Assembly (NCBI GenBank): GCA_024663395.1
Contig: JANFAH010000004.1
Location: 3,472,001-3,536,000 of the forward strand
DNA: 64,000 bases
Reading direction: 5' to 3'
DNA from: Pisolithus tinctorius
Lineage: Eukaryota > Basidiomycota > Agaricomycetes > Boletales > Pisolithaceae
Shown here: one piece after another, positions 34,379 through 46,690 of the stretch
Numbering within the stretch: the first letter of the stretch is position 1
Layout of the letters: every line of letters begins with the position of its first letter
Made by a program: the position numbers and the translations under genes
The notes under the pieces: model-generated
Database searches by the model: none
What the model was told of the DNA's origin: nothing
What the model saw: only the letters and a program-made list of their open reading frames with translations

Positions 34379-37300
34379 AAGAGGGCTTCTGATCTGAACA
34401 CCTCTCTCAGCATCCCAGATCCTCACAGTCTTGTCACATGACCATGAGACAATCCTCTTGCCATCTGAGGAGAATCCAACTGAGGTAACTCAATTAGTAT
34501 GCCCCTCCAGAGGGCTGCCAATCTGGATACCTCTCTCAGCATCCCAGACCTGCACAGTCTTGTCCCAAGAGCCTGACATGATCCTCTTTCCATCAGAGGA
34601 GAACCCAGCTGAGGTAACTTGATCAGTATACCCCTTAAGAGCACTTCCAATCTGAACACCTCTCTCAACATCCCAGACCCACACAGTCCCATCCACATCC
34701 CCTGACACAATCTTCTTGCCATTAGCAGAGAATCCTACTGAGGTGACTTACCAGTATGCCCCTGCAATGCAAGCTGAGAAGTTGGTCATTCATCACAACC
34801 TCCTATGGATACTCTGGCCAAGGATGAGAATTTTGACTTAAGCTTCCTTGACAACATTGTGTTTGAAGGTGTAAAGGGAAGTGCAGAAATGTAAAAGTGT
34901 GGTGTGCTGTGTGAGAGGATGTTCCCTAAATGTTGCAGAAATTCAACTCCATCCTCTGCTAATGCCAGGGTATCATCAACACCATCTTATCCCTTGGATG
35001 TCATATCAGACTACATTATGTATGACTATCATTCACTCACCTGTAGCCACACTATAGTGGAGGTAAGAGCACCTTTACCATGTCCAAGTCCACTGAGAAG
35101 GCTCAGAGCCTCAAGCCAGATGAGTATCTTTTCACTCCCAATAATGGCTTTGACAAATTGTCCAAGTGATAAGTCAAACCTAGTGCTCTGCAGAAGGTAG
35201 GCCCAGTATTGACATGAGTAGGACAGATTGAGTGAGATCTTACTGTGGATTCTCTCCTGTAAATCAGTGACCCCAGAGTTGAGCAAGTAGGACCTTTCCA
35301 ATCCACAGATGTCAAATTTCAGCACATTGCAGAGAGTGTGCAATGAGGCATAGGCAAGGCTATCATGCATGGTGGATACACCAAGGAAATAAACCCTACT
35401 CTGCGAGTGATCAGTGAGGAAGTTGTAGAATGATGCATGCAGTGGCCAGACCACAGATAGACGGTCTGCTATGCCACCCAACATCGGATCCATGAATTCG
35501 AGAATGACGATGATGAAATGATCCTCCTCAGAGGGAAAATGTGCGCGCATTTCGTTCAGTACATCTAACTGCTGAGGTTCAAATGTCAACATGACCTGCT
35601 GCATCACAAAGCAGAATCGCACAAGCATGATCTCCTCCTGCGGTGCAGTGTCCTCCAGGATTGTTGTGTACGTGACGCCCAATAGTGTGCTCCCACCTCC
35701 GGAACTAGGGGACACAATCTCCTTGTAACGCTCCATGACCTTCCGACCAGGCCTATTTGGCTGAATGAACCTGCAGGATAGACAGCCCACTCAAATAGAC
35801 CATCCGACTTTTGAGCAATGCTCTGGACTTCCGTCGTTCCAATCTGCGGAAGCCAGCACAGCTCGGTGGAAACATAGTTGGATGTCACGTTCCGCCAATT
35901 TTGAAGGGATGTCGTCCAAGGAGCTCACCTTCGCATGCACGGCAGTACTCAGGACACGTTTGATATCCGACAGTGATGCGCTGTCTTGAAGTGTCTGAGC
36001 CCCTTTCGTCCAAGGCATCGATCACCGCGACCACATTCCCAATTACTACCCCATTAACCTTGGACAACGGCTCCAAAATGAGCTTCTGCCACTGCTGCAC
36101 AACGTCCGATGTGATCTTGAGCGAGTGGTCCTGTGACACGGCGTCTGCCAACGCTCGCCGAAACGACGGGTCTCGAGCAATTGTTGTCAGAATTTTCTCT
36201 TCGCAGTGTTCGGCCTGCCGGTCGCGAGCCTGTGGAGCCACAAAATCCGAGATGCACTGACATCAGGATCCTTAATCCAGTCAATGATCTCCTGCAAAGT
36301 CTCTTTCCTCGTGCCCTCGAGACATTTCTTCGTCGTGTTCAACCCTGCGCCACGTGCGCAAGCTATGCCTTCGAGATTCAGGTCTTCAAATATGCGGCAT
36401 GTGTTAACCTCGAAGTCCCGAACCTCGCGGTCGCGATACTGTTGCATCAATTTGATCATGATCTCGACGTGGCCATCGACGACGATTCGCGTTTCGGAGA
36501 AAATGTTCTTTCCTGTTCTTTTCCCTAGGAAGACATCGTCCCACGATCTCAAAATCGAGAAGGGGATATGACATACAAAAGCTTTTCGCCCCGGAATTAG
36601 TCTTTGATGAACAGTGCAGAGTCGCTTATTGCTCGTGCGAGCTTTGCGAGATTATCTCGTGTGTTGTCGATATTCTTTAATATATTATCTTCCTCCGTAA
36701 GAAATTCGTAGACGCTTCGCACGGTGACAAAGAGGTCAGACACTGCCTCGTCAAGACTCGATCGGTTCATGAGCACCTACGGGTGACTGTGAGATGAAGG
36801 ATGCCAATAGTAATCAGAAACATACTTGAGCAGCAGAAGTCAAGATTCCTAGCGCAATCTGGGCGTACGGGTGGACGTGGCGCGTGGGTAAGATCATTGT
36901 ATGGATGCAAAAACTCCAGCACTTACATGAGCAAGAGTGGTCACGACTTGGTTGAAGACTTTGAAAGGTTTGAGACACCTATCGCTGCAGTCTTTACTCT
37001 TGATGAATAAACCATCCTGGCCAATAGGCAAGATGGGATTCAAGCCGTCGAATCCTATGACTGTAGCTTCGGCAGCTTTGCCAGCCGATCCCAGTGTGGA
37101 TTCTGGTTCTCCTTTGTCGGATACCTGTTTGGCCTGTGCAACAGAATCGTTCAGACATCATAGCATGTCGAGGTCACGCACGCCTCCTGAGTTGGAGCTT
37201 GTTGGGTAAACATGAAGACCACGTACCTCTTGAGCTGAAGTCGCAATAAGTCTGACCCTTTGTTCGAATCCCGCGCTGCCCCATCACCAGCTGTAGCTGT

Positions 37301-37597
37301 ACTAGTTCCCGCTGCGGCGTTGGTCAAGGCAGCTTTCTTCAACCGACACAAGAAGCGCCTCATTGTGGCGAGCTTTCTTTGAGAAGGCGGGCCCGTTGTT
37401 TCAGTTGTGGAGGGTAAATTACTTGCTCGAGCCCGAGATTGCCCAGGCGACCACATAGTGTTTTTGGCAGATCGATCGATACGTGTGTATGTTTCAAGGG
37501 AGGGATGACTACATACGAAGGCAGCCCCAGGCGTGGAGTTGTACGAGGGCTTCAGAAGTCCCAAGAGACGACGTTTCTTTAACTGCGTTTTGGCCAT
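34379..37597 (-). pseudogene. NACHT-WD40 STAND gene N3, Walker A and sensor segments deleted, WD40 array truncated
   Basis: Starts MAKTQLKKRRLLGLLKPS (37,597), with small N-terminal exons down to about 36,600 and a linker exon with QQYRDREVRDFEV. The NACHT begins ASRILWLHR, but the roughly 95 bases holding Walker A are missing, so LWLHR is followed directly by ARDRQAEH. A second deletion (about 75 bases) removes HILTLL...TSRPLPDI; Walker B (AVIDALDE) remains. After the post-NACHT region only about three WD40 units follow, then at 34,378 the sequence joins the inverted fragment. The 5' part (35,400-37,597) has normal CpG and the 3' part almost none. Non-functional as an NTPase; a decoy role is only a speculation. 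Confidence 0.85.
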
Positions 37598-38706
37598 TGA
37601 AAACTGAGTACATACTCCGTTCAGAGTTTGCGGATTTGCTTCGAGGTTGAGAGGAGTGAGAGGCGTCGACATTAGGCGCCATATTCACATCACAGCTTGG
37701 GCACGGTCCGTGACTGCTGCATGATTTACAGTGTGCGTCGCGCCTGCTGTCTGTGCAAACGCACAGTGCACAGGGAACGAGCAAAGAATCAAGCTCAAGA
37801 TGAACCCATCGTTTCCCTCGGCTTCCGATGGACCATGCCCTCGCTTTCCCGCGAACGTGTTCTGCATTCCGACGCCGGACGGAGCGCTGGCAAGTGCGAC
37901 CGTAAACAGGCAGCCCATTCGCTAATTTCGTACCTGTCACTCATTTGGTCATATCCCCGATAAAGAAAGGAGAAGTACAAAAGATAATCGTATTTTCCAG
38001 GACACGGAGCAGTCCTGGTCTGTTTTCATCTTTTGTTGGGCGCGATTATGACGGTCTACGGTCCGAACTCCGAGTGCCCACAAACGGTCTGATCATTTGC
38101 TTGTGGGTAGTACTATGCTGTTACATGCTTGCTCTGTCACGACCTTATGTTTTGGGTGGGGCCGGTCGGATGTTGCGATTTACAGCGCTGGCCATCCACT
38201 GTGAGTGTGTACTTCGAGGCGTCGCCGGAGCACAGAAGTAGTGGAACCTAACCAAGTCAGAGAGGAATACATATGCATCAGCTGTTATTCATCGCAGCTG
38301 TTCCGGGGTATGTATGACATGCTTCTCATTTCCTCCCAAGTTTTGGTGTCCCATGAGATGTTTCCAGCACCGAGTGACGTTTAAGTGGACGCCGTGCGAT
38401 TACATGTGTTGAGCATCTCTAGAAACGTTGAAAATAGTACGGATTCTACTCAGTGTCCTGAATGGAAGCGACTATCCAATACACTGAAAACTACGAGCGA
38501 ATACAAAGGAAGGATGAGTAGATAGGCTGCACATAGATGAAAGAGTACGACGCATATAGATACGATAGAGCGGAGAGAAAGAGGAAACACGGGTTTCAAT
38601 ACAAATTGTCCTTGCAAATAAGTGCGAGATTAAAGGCAAGCATACGAGGTTAGCTTAACGGGTGGGTGGTGCAGGTATCCATCCAACGTGTTGAGACAAT
38701 GGCAAC
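37598..38706. other. No recognisable gene
   Basis: Upstream of N3 and downstream of the hydrolase gene. Reading frames of 60-98 codons overlap each other and show no domain. Normal CpG. Confidence 0.4.
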
Positions 38707-40108
38707 TTACACAAGTACATGCTGGTCACCGTTATTTTGGTTGTAGCATGTGCCTGAGGGTATGAATGTGGTCCTCCTCGTTGACAAGAGCTTTGCGACC
38801 AGCTCCCCATGGGTAACGGTGATGTCGTGTCCAGCACCATCGATGGTGTGGAGATATGCGTGTGGAACGAGTGTGAGGATCTTGGAGGCGTATTTGTATG
38901 GGACGGTTTTGTCAGCTGTACCCTGTGCGAAAGGATCGCAAGTTTTCACACGGCGAGAGAGAACGGTTACGTACGTGAATGAGGAAAACTTGCATAGATG
39001 AATTGGAGAGTGCTGCAAATGAGCTTTCAAGTCCTCGCACTGGGCCATCGCGTAGGCTAGATGCAACAGCGGCATTGTAGTATGGAAGATGAGCGGACTG
39101 CAACCGGACAATCTTTGCACGGCACAAGTCAAGGGCCGACGTGGGCAAATGGATGCATGAACGCGTACCTCTTGGATGGGATCAATGTTTGTCTGCGATA
39201 AGCTGGACGAGTTGGCAAGACGACGCATGTAATACTATTGATTCATCAGCATCAGGAGTCATGATACGCCGGGCACTGGCTTACCTGAAAAGGTGGGAGA
39301 GATGAGAAGATCTGTGTGAGCGGTGATGACATGATTTTAGCCGTTCTAGAAATATCGTTCGACTGTTGTAATCCATCAGATCACGTTGGGGGTAAAGAGG
39401 ACGTGAATGACCTCGATGATGCCCGCCGAAGCTATGAGAGTAACTTTTTCGTTCACCAACTGAGGGAATTGAGCGGCAAATGCAGCTGCGATGCCGCCTC
39501 CCTGGACAAGTCCATGAGTCGTGTTGGCATGCATGTGGAATGAATGTTACCATCGAAAGTCCGACTATATGGGCATTGTCCCAGTGGATATATTGCATTA
39601 ACAGGGCGAGCTGGGTCGTGTATAGGGACACGTCATAGGTGACTTGTGGTGCGTCGGAGTATCCTCTTCCGTACAGATCTGAGGGGAGTTGAGAACGTAC
39701 TCGACGAGAAATGCTAGCACTTACCATAGAGGAGAACACGATAGCCTAGCGATGCCAGGACAGGAGCGACGTTCTTCCATATGATAGCTGGAATGGAGAG
39801 TCCGTGGATAAGGACCACCTTGTTGCCGTCTTCCGGACCCATCAGCCAATATCGCACCTGCACCATGCCAAGTGTCAGTGTGCGAGATCACCGCAGTAAA
39901 TGGGGCGTAGTACCTTGCCATGAGGAAGGGTGGCATAAGCCCCGCCTGGATAGAAGTCTTCTGAGTAGACAGCCCAGGCCTGTGGCACGGTCGACAGCGA
40001 TGCATGCACTGCGGGCGGGGTGGGTGGATATGGAAAGCTAATCAGCAGATACGCCACACACGCAGACAAGACCCCCGCCGTGAGCAGAGACACCGACAGC
40101 CGACGCAT
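38707..40108 (-). CDS. Alpha/beta-hydrolase, membrane-anchored (8 exons, 347 aa)
   Basis: Exons (minus): 40108-39914, 39857-39725, 39678-39551, 39501-39412, 39362-39285, 39234-39169, 39112-38975 and 38922-38707; the sum is 1,044 bases and every join keeps frame with GT-AG introns of 49-57 bases. Residues 4-25 form a signal anchor, so the enzyme is probably in the secretory pathway or secreted. Oxyanion motif HGLSIPAIIW; YGRGYSD; nucleophile elbow GLSMGGG (Ser151); acid in GTADKTVP (Asp280); base in GAGHD (His308). The substrate cannot be read from sequence. An ATG at 40,156 could extend it by 16 residues. Its 5' end faces the Myb gene with 213 bases between. CpG normal; intact. Confidence 0.9.
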
Positions 40109-40321
40109 GCCCGGGTGACGTGACGAAATAAACACAGAACACAGGCGGGGGACCACGTGACTCCCATTGACAAGTCCATATCACGTGACCAAAGTCACGC
40201 GTTGGCGTTGTTTGCTTTGGGGGCTGACGGCGACTGTTTTTGGGTTTTTGATTTCCTGGGACAGAGGGTCATCGACAACGACGACGACGACGGCGACGAG
40301 CAACTTCGGCGAGCCGGTGAG

Positions 40322-43300
40322 ATGAGCCGGGCCGACTCTCCGCTGGGGTTGGACGACATCGTCCGTCTCGCGTCACCGGCGCCACACTCGCTGCCAGAGA
40401 ACACACATATGAGGACACCCACCCACGCCGACTCGGCATCCCCACAGCCCATCTACGACTCTGACAGATCCAACATCCGGACCACAGTCACAGATATGCT
40501 ACATGACGACCAAAACTCGCAGCTGACATCCAGAGAGAAACAGCTGACAGACATGGTGCGTTCATGCCGCCCTCCGTCCTGCAATATCACATCATTTCAC
40601 CTCAACATACCTCTCGCAGGTCCTCCGATTAACAGACACGCCCATCCCAGACACAGACCAGCTCACTCGACAAGCAGATACAATCGTCTCACTCACATTC
40701 CACCGCGACCTGCTGCTCCATCAAGCAGAGGAGCAGAGACTCAGATGGGCCGCGGAACGTGACGGATGGGCGAGGATGGCAGAGGCACTCATAGCCCGAC
40801 AATCCAAACATCGCACTACTAACCCAGACAGAGAAGACGTAAGTCACCCTACATCCCAGCCAGTTGGGATGCCCGCTGGTGCGTGCCGCCTCGATTCTCA
40901 CGTTTGGTACAGGACATCGAACATCTCAATACTTCACTCGAATCGGAAAACAAAAACCTACGTCAGAAGGTAAACCAAATACCTCCCATCCGAAAAATGA
41001 CCCCTAACCCCACACCAGCTCACCGAAACACAATCCCGACTACAACTTCTCGAAGCTGAACTGACCCGTCTACGCCCCCTACTCCTCATGCAACCGCTCC
41101 AATCCAGTATCATCGTCCCCCCTTCTTCCTTGACAGCTACACCGCAACGACCCAAACACCCACAGCGGAAACGGAGAAAAGACCAGCTACAGAGTATCCC
41201 TGAAGATGAGACGGCATTAGACATAAGCGACGACGACACCGTAACCGCAACGGCCCCTCCATCCGGTGGGATTAGACACCGTCACCACTCCAACACCTTC
41301 CTCCCCTCCCAGTCCACCCCGACCCCTAAATCCAAGTCACGTAGACAAGACTCCTCGACAAGCATATTCCTCCAACAACAACTAACAAAACGTCGATCTT
41401 CTCTCAAATCAGCGTCTCGCGGTCTCAGTGCAGACGCCCGCGTCGAACACCTCCTCCTTGCAGCGCGTAAAGTAGGCAAGGAACGCGCGACGGTTTTATC
41501 AGGTATGTTGCAACAGCTGGAAGAGCGCGAGAAGGAAAGAGAACAGGAGAAAAGACGGGAAGAGTTTATCGCTTCTACAGCAGCTGGCGTGACACCCAAG
41601 ACGCCGAAACGAGGTTCTGCCGCCACCGCTGGCGTAGGAGGTGGTGGCGGTGTAACTGCTAACACTGGCACAGGGGTTGCGTTCCCAGGGTACCCGCTGC
41701 CCACTGAAGGAGGATATATATATGTCGGTACTCCATCCTTTAGACCTCCAACCACGCAAACGCATGGCACAACGACAGCCCCATCTGCAACTCCCGCAGG
41801 TTCATCAAAGGGATCAGGAGGGACAGCCCCTCACCCAATCCCAGTATTCATCCCTGCGTACTCACATCCCATCTTTCAAACTCCCACGTCCTCATCTACG
41901 GCAAGGACGAGGGTAGCCGGTACCTCTACTGCGTCCGGTACGTCGGGTGCGTCTGGTGCGTCTGGTGCATCGTCGAAGCAGCAGCAGCAGCAGCGCGATA
42001 CGAGAGTTCAGAACCCCCACACCCCTCTGGATTCGTTGTTGAGCGCTGCGAGGTCGATGATGCAGGGCGGTGACACCAGTGCCAGAGGTGGTGGTGGTGC
42101 TGGAGATGGAGAACACGATACTTCTACCGACGATCAGCCCTTCCAAAAGGCTAGCTCGCGCAGATCAGCACTTGTACTCCACGACGACGACATGGTCGTA
42201 CCCGACAGTCCTGTCCCGAAACGGAGAAAACTGACGTCGAGGGAAGATAGTGGGTAGCCTTATCCCAGCTAGTAATGCCACGACCGCGGGTGCCAGTAAT
42301 GCTGCAACGGGAAGGGTGAGATCGGCGCTGGACGTTCTTGCTGATCAAGCTGCCGCATTTAGCCCGCAAGAGGTGGGCTCTCGGACGACAACCACCACGG
42401 GAACGGGCACATACACCTCCAACCCGAGGAAGGGGAAAGGAAAGGAGAGGGAGACTAAGGAGAAGGCGGCGGATGTGTCTGGTTCCCCGAGTTCGAGGAA
42501 GAAAAAGGGTAAAGAGCGGGAGAAAAGCGAGAGGTGACGAATCGGAGTCGGAGGAGCATACGGGAAGCGAATCCACCAGCTCAGAGAAAGACAGTGGAGG
42601 GACGAGAAGAGACAAGGCAAAGAGTCGAAAACGGGGCAGTGAGATGGAGAAACTGCCCCCGACTCGATCTCCGGTACGCCCTGAGTCGGTGAGGGAGGAA
42701 ACTCCCGGGCCGCGCGGTGGCATGAAGAATAATGGGTCCATAGGTGATGTCTCAGCGGAGGGATCGAAGGGACCATCGCAGGACGGGTCGAGGGCCATAA
42801 CGGATGGATCGAGGACGGATGTACCTGGGGATCCTGGGGGTGGAGAAGACGCCGCAACACCTAAACCTAAACCTAACCCTCCTCCACTGGTTCTGGGTGA
42901 ACAGGCAGAAGTATTTTCTGCTACAACTTCAACGAACCGTTCTTCGCCTGCAGCACCCATTCCGAGACCCATACCATCACCAATCGTATTGACCCCGCAA
43001 ACCCTGTCACAGACGCAGTCGCACATGCTATCATCTATTCCACTCTCTTCCCTGCATGCGCATATACCTCTTTCATCCGCCGCAACACCCACGACGTCGG
43101 CATCGAGTCGCGAGAGTTCACCGCTGGACATGTACACGAGACAACGTGAGAGTCAACGATCGGAGAGTGGGACTGCAGCGTCGGTGACTGGGGTGGTGCC
43201 ACCAGTCTCGGTGCTGGGTGGTACCCCAAGTGGATCTTTGACCTACGCAGACGGTGGCGATACATCGACCCAGAGCCAACCTGCGACCGATCCTTCCACT

Positions 43301-44134
43301 CAGCCTGTGAGCGGATGCCCGAGCTTCGAGCCAGACACGGGAAGGTACTCCATCGACTCAAACACCGACAACCGGTACATCGACCCAAACAGCACGCAAC
43401 AAGACAGTCACTCGCGTAGCCAACCAAGACACTACCGCTGCCACCTCCAAACGACAGCGTAGTCCATACATGAAATGGAGTAAGGAAGAGGACGAATTGT
43501 TGACGCAGGCTGTTGCCAAGTACGGACAGAAATGGGATCTGGTGCAGAAAGCGTTGCCTTCGAGAGGGTATCATCAAGTAAGGCAGAGATGGTTGCGTAA
43601 GTTGGGTGAGTTTTTTTTTCTTCTTCTTCCTTCCCTCCCGACGGTTTCCTGAAATATAATATGACAGGTGTATTTGACTCCAAACCAGACCTCTCATCTT
43701 TCCAGACGGGTTCATTGACCTCCCCGCTAACGTCTTCTATGGCATCCAGTCCCTGGCGTCGGAAATGGGCCGATGACAGGCCCATCAGAGCCTCCTCCCA
43801 ATCCCAAATTGGGCCTTGCACCGCTAAGCAGCGAGTTAATGTTCTCCGTCGTCGTCTTTGGCAACGAGAGGTGGTGGTGGTGGTGGTGCAGCCGGGTCTA
43901 GGATACCATGAGGTGAGGATATGCCCGTCCGTTTTACCCGTTGGCATCCCACATGCATATGGGGCTCCGCTTCGTCATTCGTTCATTCGTTCCTCCCCAC
44001 ATGCCGCACTGATGACGTCTAGAATGGCTCGTCTTCCTTTTTTTTTTACACACCTTATTCCGAGTGGTGGAATTTTATCCCGAGGGGTTGTTGCTGCGTT
44101 AGTTGCTGTATTTTTTTTCTTTTTTCTTTGTTAG
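40322..44134 (+). CDS. Myb/SANT-domain nuclear protein with N-terminal coiled coil; frame interrupted
   Basis: First exons are clean: 40322-40555, 40620-40838, 40913-40969 and 41019 onward, all GT-AG. They give MSRADSPLGLDDIVRL and a coiled-coil region (VLRLTDTPIP..., ESENKNLRQK, LQLLEAELTRL), then a long Ser/Thr/Pro/Gly-rich disordered region with basic clusters. A Myb/SANT repeat follows at 43,470-43,607 with tryptophans spaced W-18-W-18-W (KWSKEEDELLTQAV ... RQRWLRKL), indicating DNA or chromatin binding. Between 42,240 and 43,450 the frame changes about three times (near 42,245, 42,530 and before 43,430) without believable introns. The end after the Myb exon is uncertain (stop at 44,134 if the intron near 43,610-43,668 is right). 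The Myb and coiled-coil calls are firm; integrity is not. Confidence 0.6.
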
Positions 44135-44921
44135 ATCTCGAAGTTAATTGAAAGGGGATGTATGTATGTGCCGCATATGTCATGTATGAGAATCGTTGAA
44201 TCATTACTAGATACGCGTGTATTTTATATATATACATATACATATACATATATGTTACTTGGAAATGGGTGCTCTTCGTGTTGGCGTGGACATTAGAGAC
44301 CTGCTCGACAGTCGGAACTTGGCAGCTGGTGCATGTTCGGCTGAGGAACTTCTCAGCGGTCCCGGGCCTACAGGTAGTCGCTGTGGAAGCGAGGGAACTT
44401 AGTTGTGCTCACCAATTGTCACTAGATTCTCGTCATATACGCATCCACGTACTATATCTTAATCCTCTCTCACTCGATACCTTCACTCGAGAACGCACCT
44501 GGCCATTCAGTCTAGGGCACTCCCAAGTCTTTCCGGACTCGTAGGTCGCCGACACGTCCCGAGACTTTGATAAACTTGTCGGTAGAGCTATGACGGATCA
44601 GTCAGGACAGAGAAATATTCTTGAATATTAGACGGCGGGTCCTGGTATTTGTGCATTGGCGGCTGGATATGAGTATAAGTATCTCTGAGAACGCAGTGTC
44701 ACGAATCGATCGAAGGAATCAGTTTCACGATTACAACAAGTCCAGTTCCAGTTGTGCACAGCAACGACCGTACACGGTCACTCACGGTATCATTGAGTCT
44801 AGGGCTATCCGCCTACCTCTCAAGCCTTCGTACAATGACAATCTCTGCAATTTGTCAGGGCTGCAAAAAAGATCATCAACTTTCGTTCAGTTTCTTAAGA
44901 TACGAATGCCAGTAAGAAACA
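44135..44921. other. Intergenic, with an AT microsatellite
   Basis: Contains a TA/CATA-rich microsatellite at 44,225-44,254. No supported gene. Confidence 0.45.
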
Positions 44922-45551
44922 TTACTGACCCCCTCTATGATGACCAGAACCTATGCGTTGTCTGAGCTCCTGTGAATCTTCCTGTAAGTCCTCGACGTCC
45001 GCAGCACCATTATTTACTGGCGCCCTCGGTGATCTGAAAAATGTGCAATGAGTAAACAATAAGCGGACTAGTGTTTTGTATTTGCACAGCCACACTTCGG
45101 CACGACAATAATAGTCGGCGGGGCACCGCACTTGTACTCACATGTTCCGCTGCACCAAGCACTGGTGCAAGCTTCGCCTCAATTGCCTTCTCCCTTGTTC
45201 GACAGCAATTTCTCAGCTACCTCTTTGATTCCCTGTAAAACCATTGGCGTCAGGAAAGCGTTCGGAGACTTCAACTTGATCACGCCCTTAGAGAGCGTCG
45301 CGGCTTACTTCGACAGCTTTCTCCTCCTGACTCAGCGACGTGTTGTTGCTCAAGTTGCCGACGGACAGTCTTGTTCCGGAGTCCTTTTTCAGCTTCTCCT
45401 CTTCCAAAGCGATCTGAACACTTGAAGTCAGGACCTACCGAGTACATAGTTGAAAACTGAGCTCGTGATCAGTACCTCTTCTGCTGTTTCTCTTTGAGCC
45501 CCACTTATTTGCACCGTTTTCAAGCACAAGACAGTCCTGCGTGTGAGCCAT
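44922..45551 (-). CDS. Small Lys/Glu-rich coiled-coil protein, uncharacterised
   Basis: Exon pieces read leftward: MAHTQDCLVLENGANK, then (shifted one base) GLKEKQQK, IALEEEKLKKDSGT, a GT-AG intron, GIKEVAEKLLSNKGE, then (shifted) KAIEAKLAPVLGAAEH, and finally ADVEDLQEDSQELRQRIG before the stop at 44,922. The pattern is a short helical protein of about 150 residues. Two one-base shifts are needed, so it may be a pseudogene or contain sequencing errors. No function can be assigned. Confidence 0.4.
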
Positions 45552-45659
45552 ATGTAGTGGAGGATGTGGGAAGGGTGGTGTTGGTGAAAGGTGAGTGCTT
45601 GAATGTGTACGTACTGAATGCGCAGGGACCCACAACGCCTTTTATTGTCCACTAACCCC

Positions 45660-46139
45660 GCCCTTATTCATCAATGCATAGCTGCGGTAAGGAACAAGCT
45701 ACTAGGCGGTGTACACACGGGCATAGCCCGCAGATAGACAAGCTCGGCGCTTGTTATGGGCCTTCTTCACGTGCTCTCCAGGTGCCGACGCGTATAATAC
45801 AATAAAAGGTTCGTGAGGAAATGCATCTTCAAGGTCGGACCTGATTGTCGTCCAGTGTCGACACTGACAAGTACTCAGGGGAACGAAAGGAGTGACGCTG
45901 TCGTTACCTGCAGGGATATATGTGTGTCATCACAAGCCATCCACTCAGATCACACACGGCGGTTCGAGAAATCGACTAGCAGCTACCATTGAGTCACCAG
46001 GGCGCGAAGGAAATATAAGGAGTATTCTTGCGAGGGAGGATCTTGACTTAATAAATGCAGCAAAAGGAAGTGACTTATGTAGGAGTGCTATGAGAATGGC
46101 ATGACACGCCACAGAGGTCAGTTTCAGAGATGCATGTAC
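45660..46139. other. No recognisable gene
   Basis: Short frames only. Normal CpG. Confidence 0.35.
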
Positions 46140-46690
46140 TCACGTCTTGGCAAGCAACTATGCAACTTCACCTTTGGCGCTGATTATTACCTGACCTCTA
46201 GTCCCATGTTTGACGAGCACGGACGAACGGACGAACGCTCTACACCGTGTCCACCAGTAGCTTTTTAAACCCGCAGACGACCATCCGCAAGGCCAATACT
46301 TCAGGTGATCCCAACGATCTCACGATACTTGCCGTCTTCCAATGGGGCGGCTTTGGCGGTGACAAGATTTGGTTCGGGGGAAGAGCGAACTAGAGCTGCT
46401 TGGTTGGTGCCTCGGAAATTGTCCTCGTGTGCTATCTTGATCCCCGGAAGAGGACGTGCCACTAACCGATGGACAGGAGGGTCCTGATAATCAAACATAC
46501 AAGTGGAAAATACGCAGCTACAGAAACCCCTGAGTGCGTCTGAGCTTTGTAGCATCGGAGCGATCGTATGACGAATGACAGTAGCTGAAACGATTATTAG
46601 GAAGCCGTCGCATCCACCATACCTCGAGATTTCCGCGTCATTCCATCACATGCTGGACCACGTCGACGTGACTTTCATTTAGGCGGAAAA
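46140..46690 (+). repeat. Direct duplication, left copy
   Basis: Resembles 48,745-49,345 in the same orientation, with shared blocks such as GACAAGATTTGGTTC, AAACATACAAGTGGAA, GCCGTCGCATCC and CATGCTGGACCACGTCG (one base different in the other copy). Probably a decayed copy of the 5' region of a minus-strand gene whose better copy lies between the two (47,652-48,466). Confidence 0.6.

Larger units (their letters stand above)
22380..35400. other. CpG-null domain I (about 13 kb)
   Basis: Reading through this block I noticed only a handful of CG dinucleotides (about 28,762, 30,086, 31,069 and 33,271), where several hundred would be expected at this base composition. TG and CA are correspondingly common. 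Flanks on both sides have ordinary CpG. The block covers the C-terminal halves of N1 and N3, all of N2, and both elements inserted in N2. Confidence 0.9.

Noticed and set aside
22380..35400. CpG loss explained by AT-rich composition alone
   Set aside because: The block is not exceptionally AT-rich in the WD40 arrays (many G and C in TG, CA, GG and CC), and the N2/N3 comparison shows site-specific CG changes.
37250..37275. GTTCGAATCC resembling a tRNA B box
   Set aside because: No pairing T-stem, no A box or acceptor stem upstream, and it lies within the N3 N-terminal region.
41282..41770. Minus-strand frames opposite the Myb gene (41,282-41,770 and 42,151-43,137)
   Set aside because: They are complements of low-complexity Ser/Thr/Pro-rich coding sequence; the plus-strand exon chain with clean introns is the better reading.
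42860..42882. Telomere-like CCTAAACCTAAACCTAACCC run
   Set aside because: Only about three units, inside the Myb gene's Pro/Lys-rich coding segment, with coding sequence on both sides; not a telomere or a healed end.
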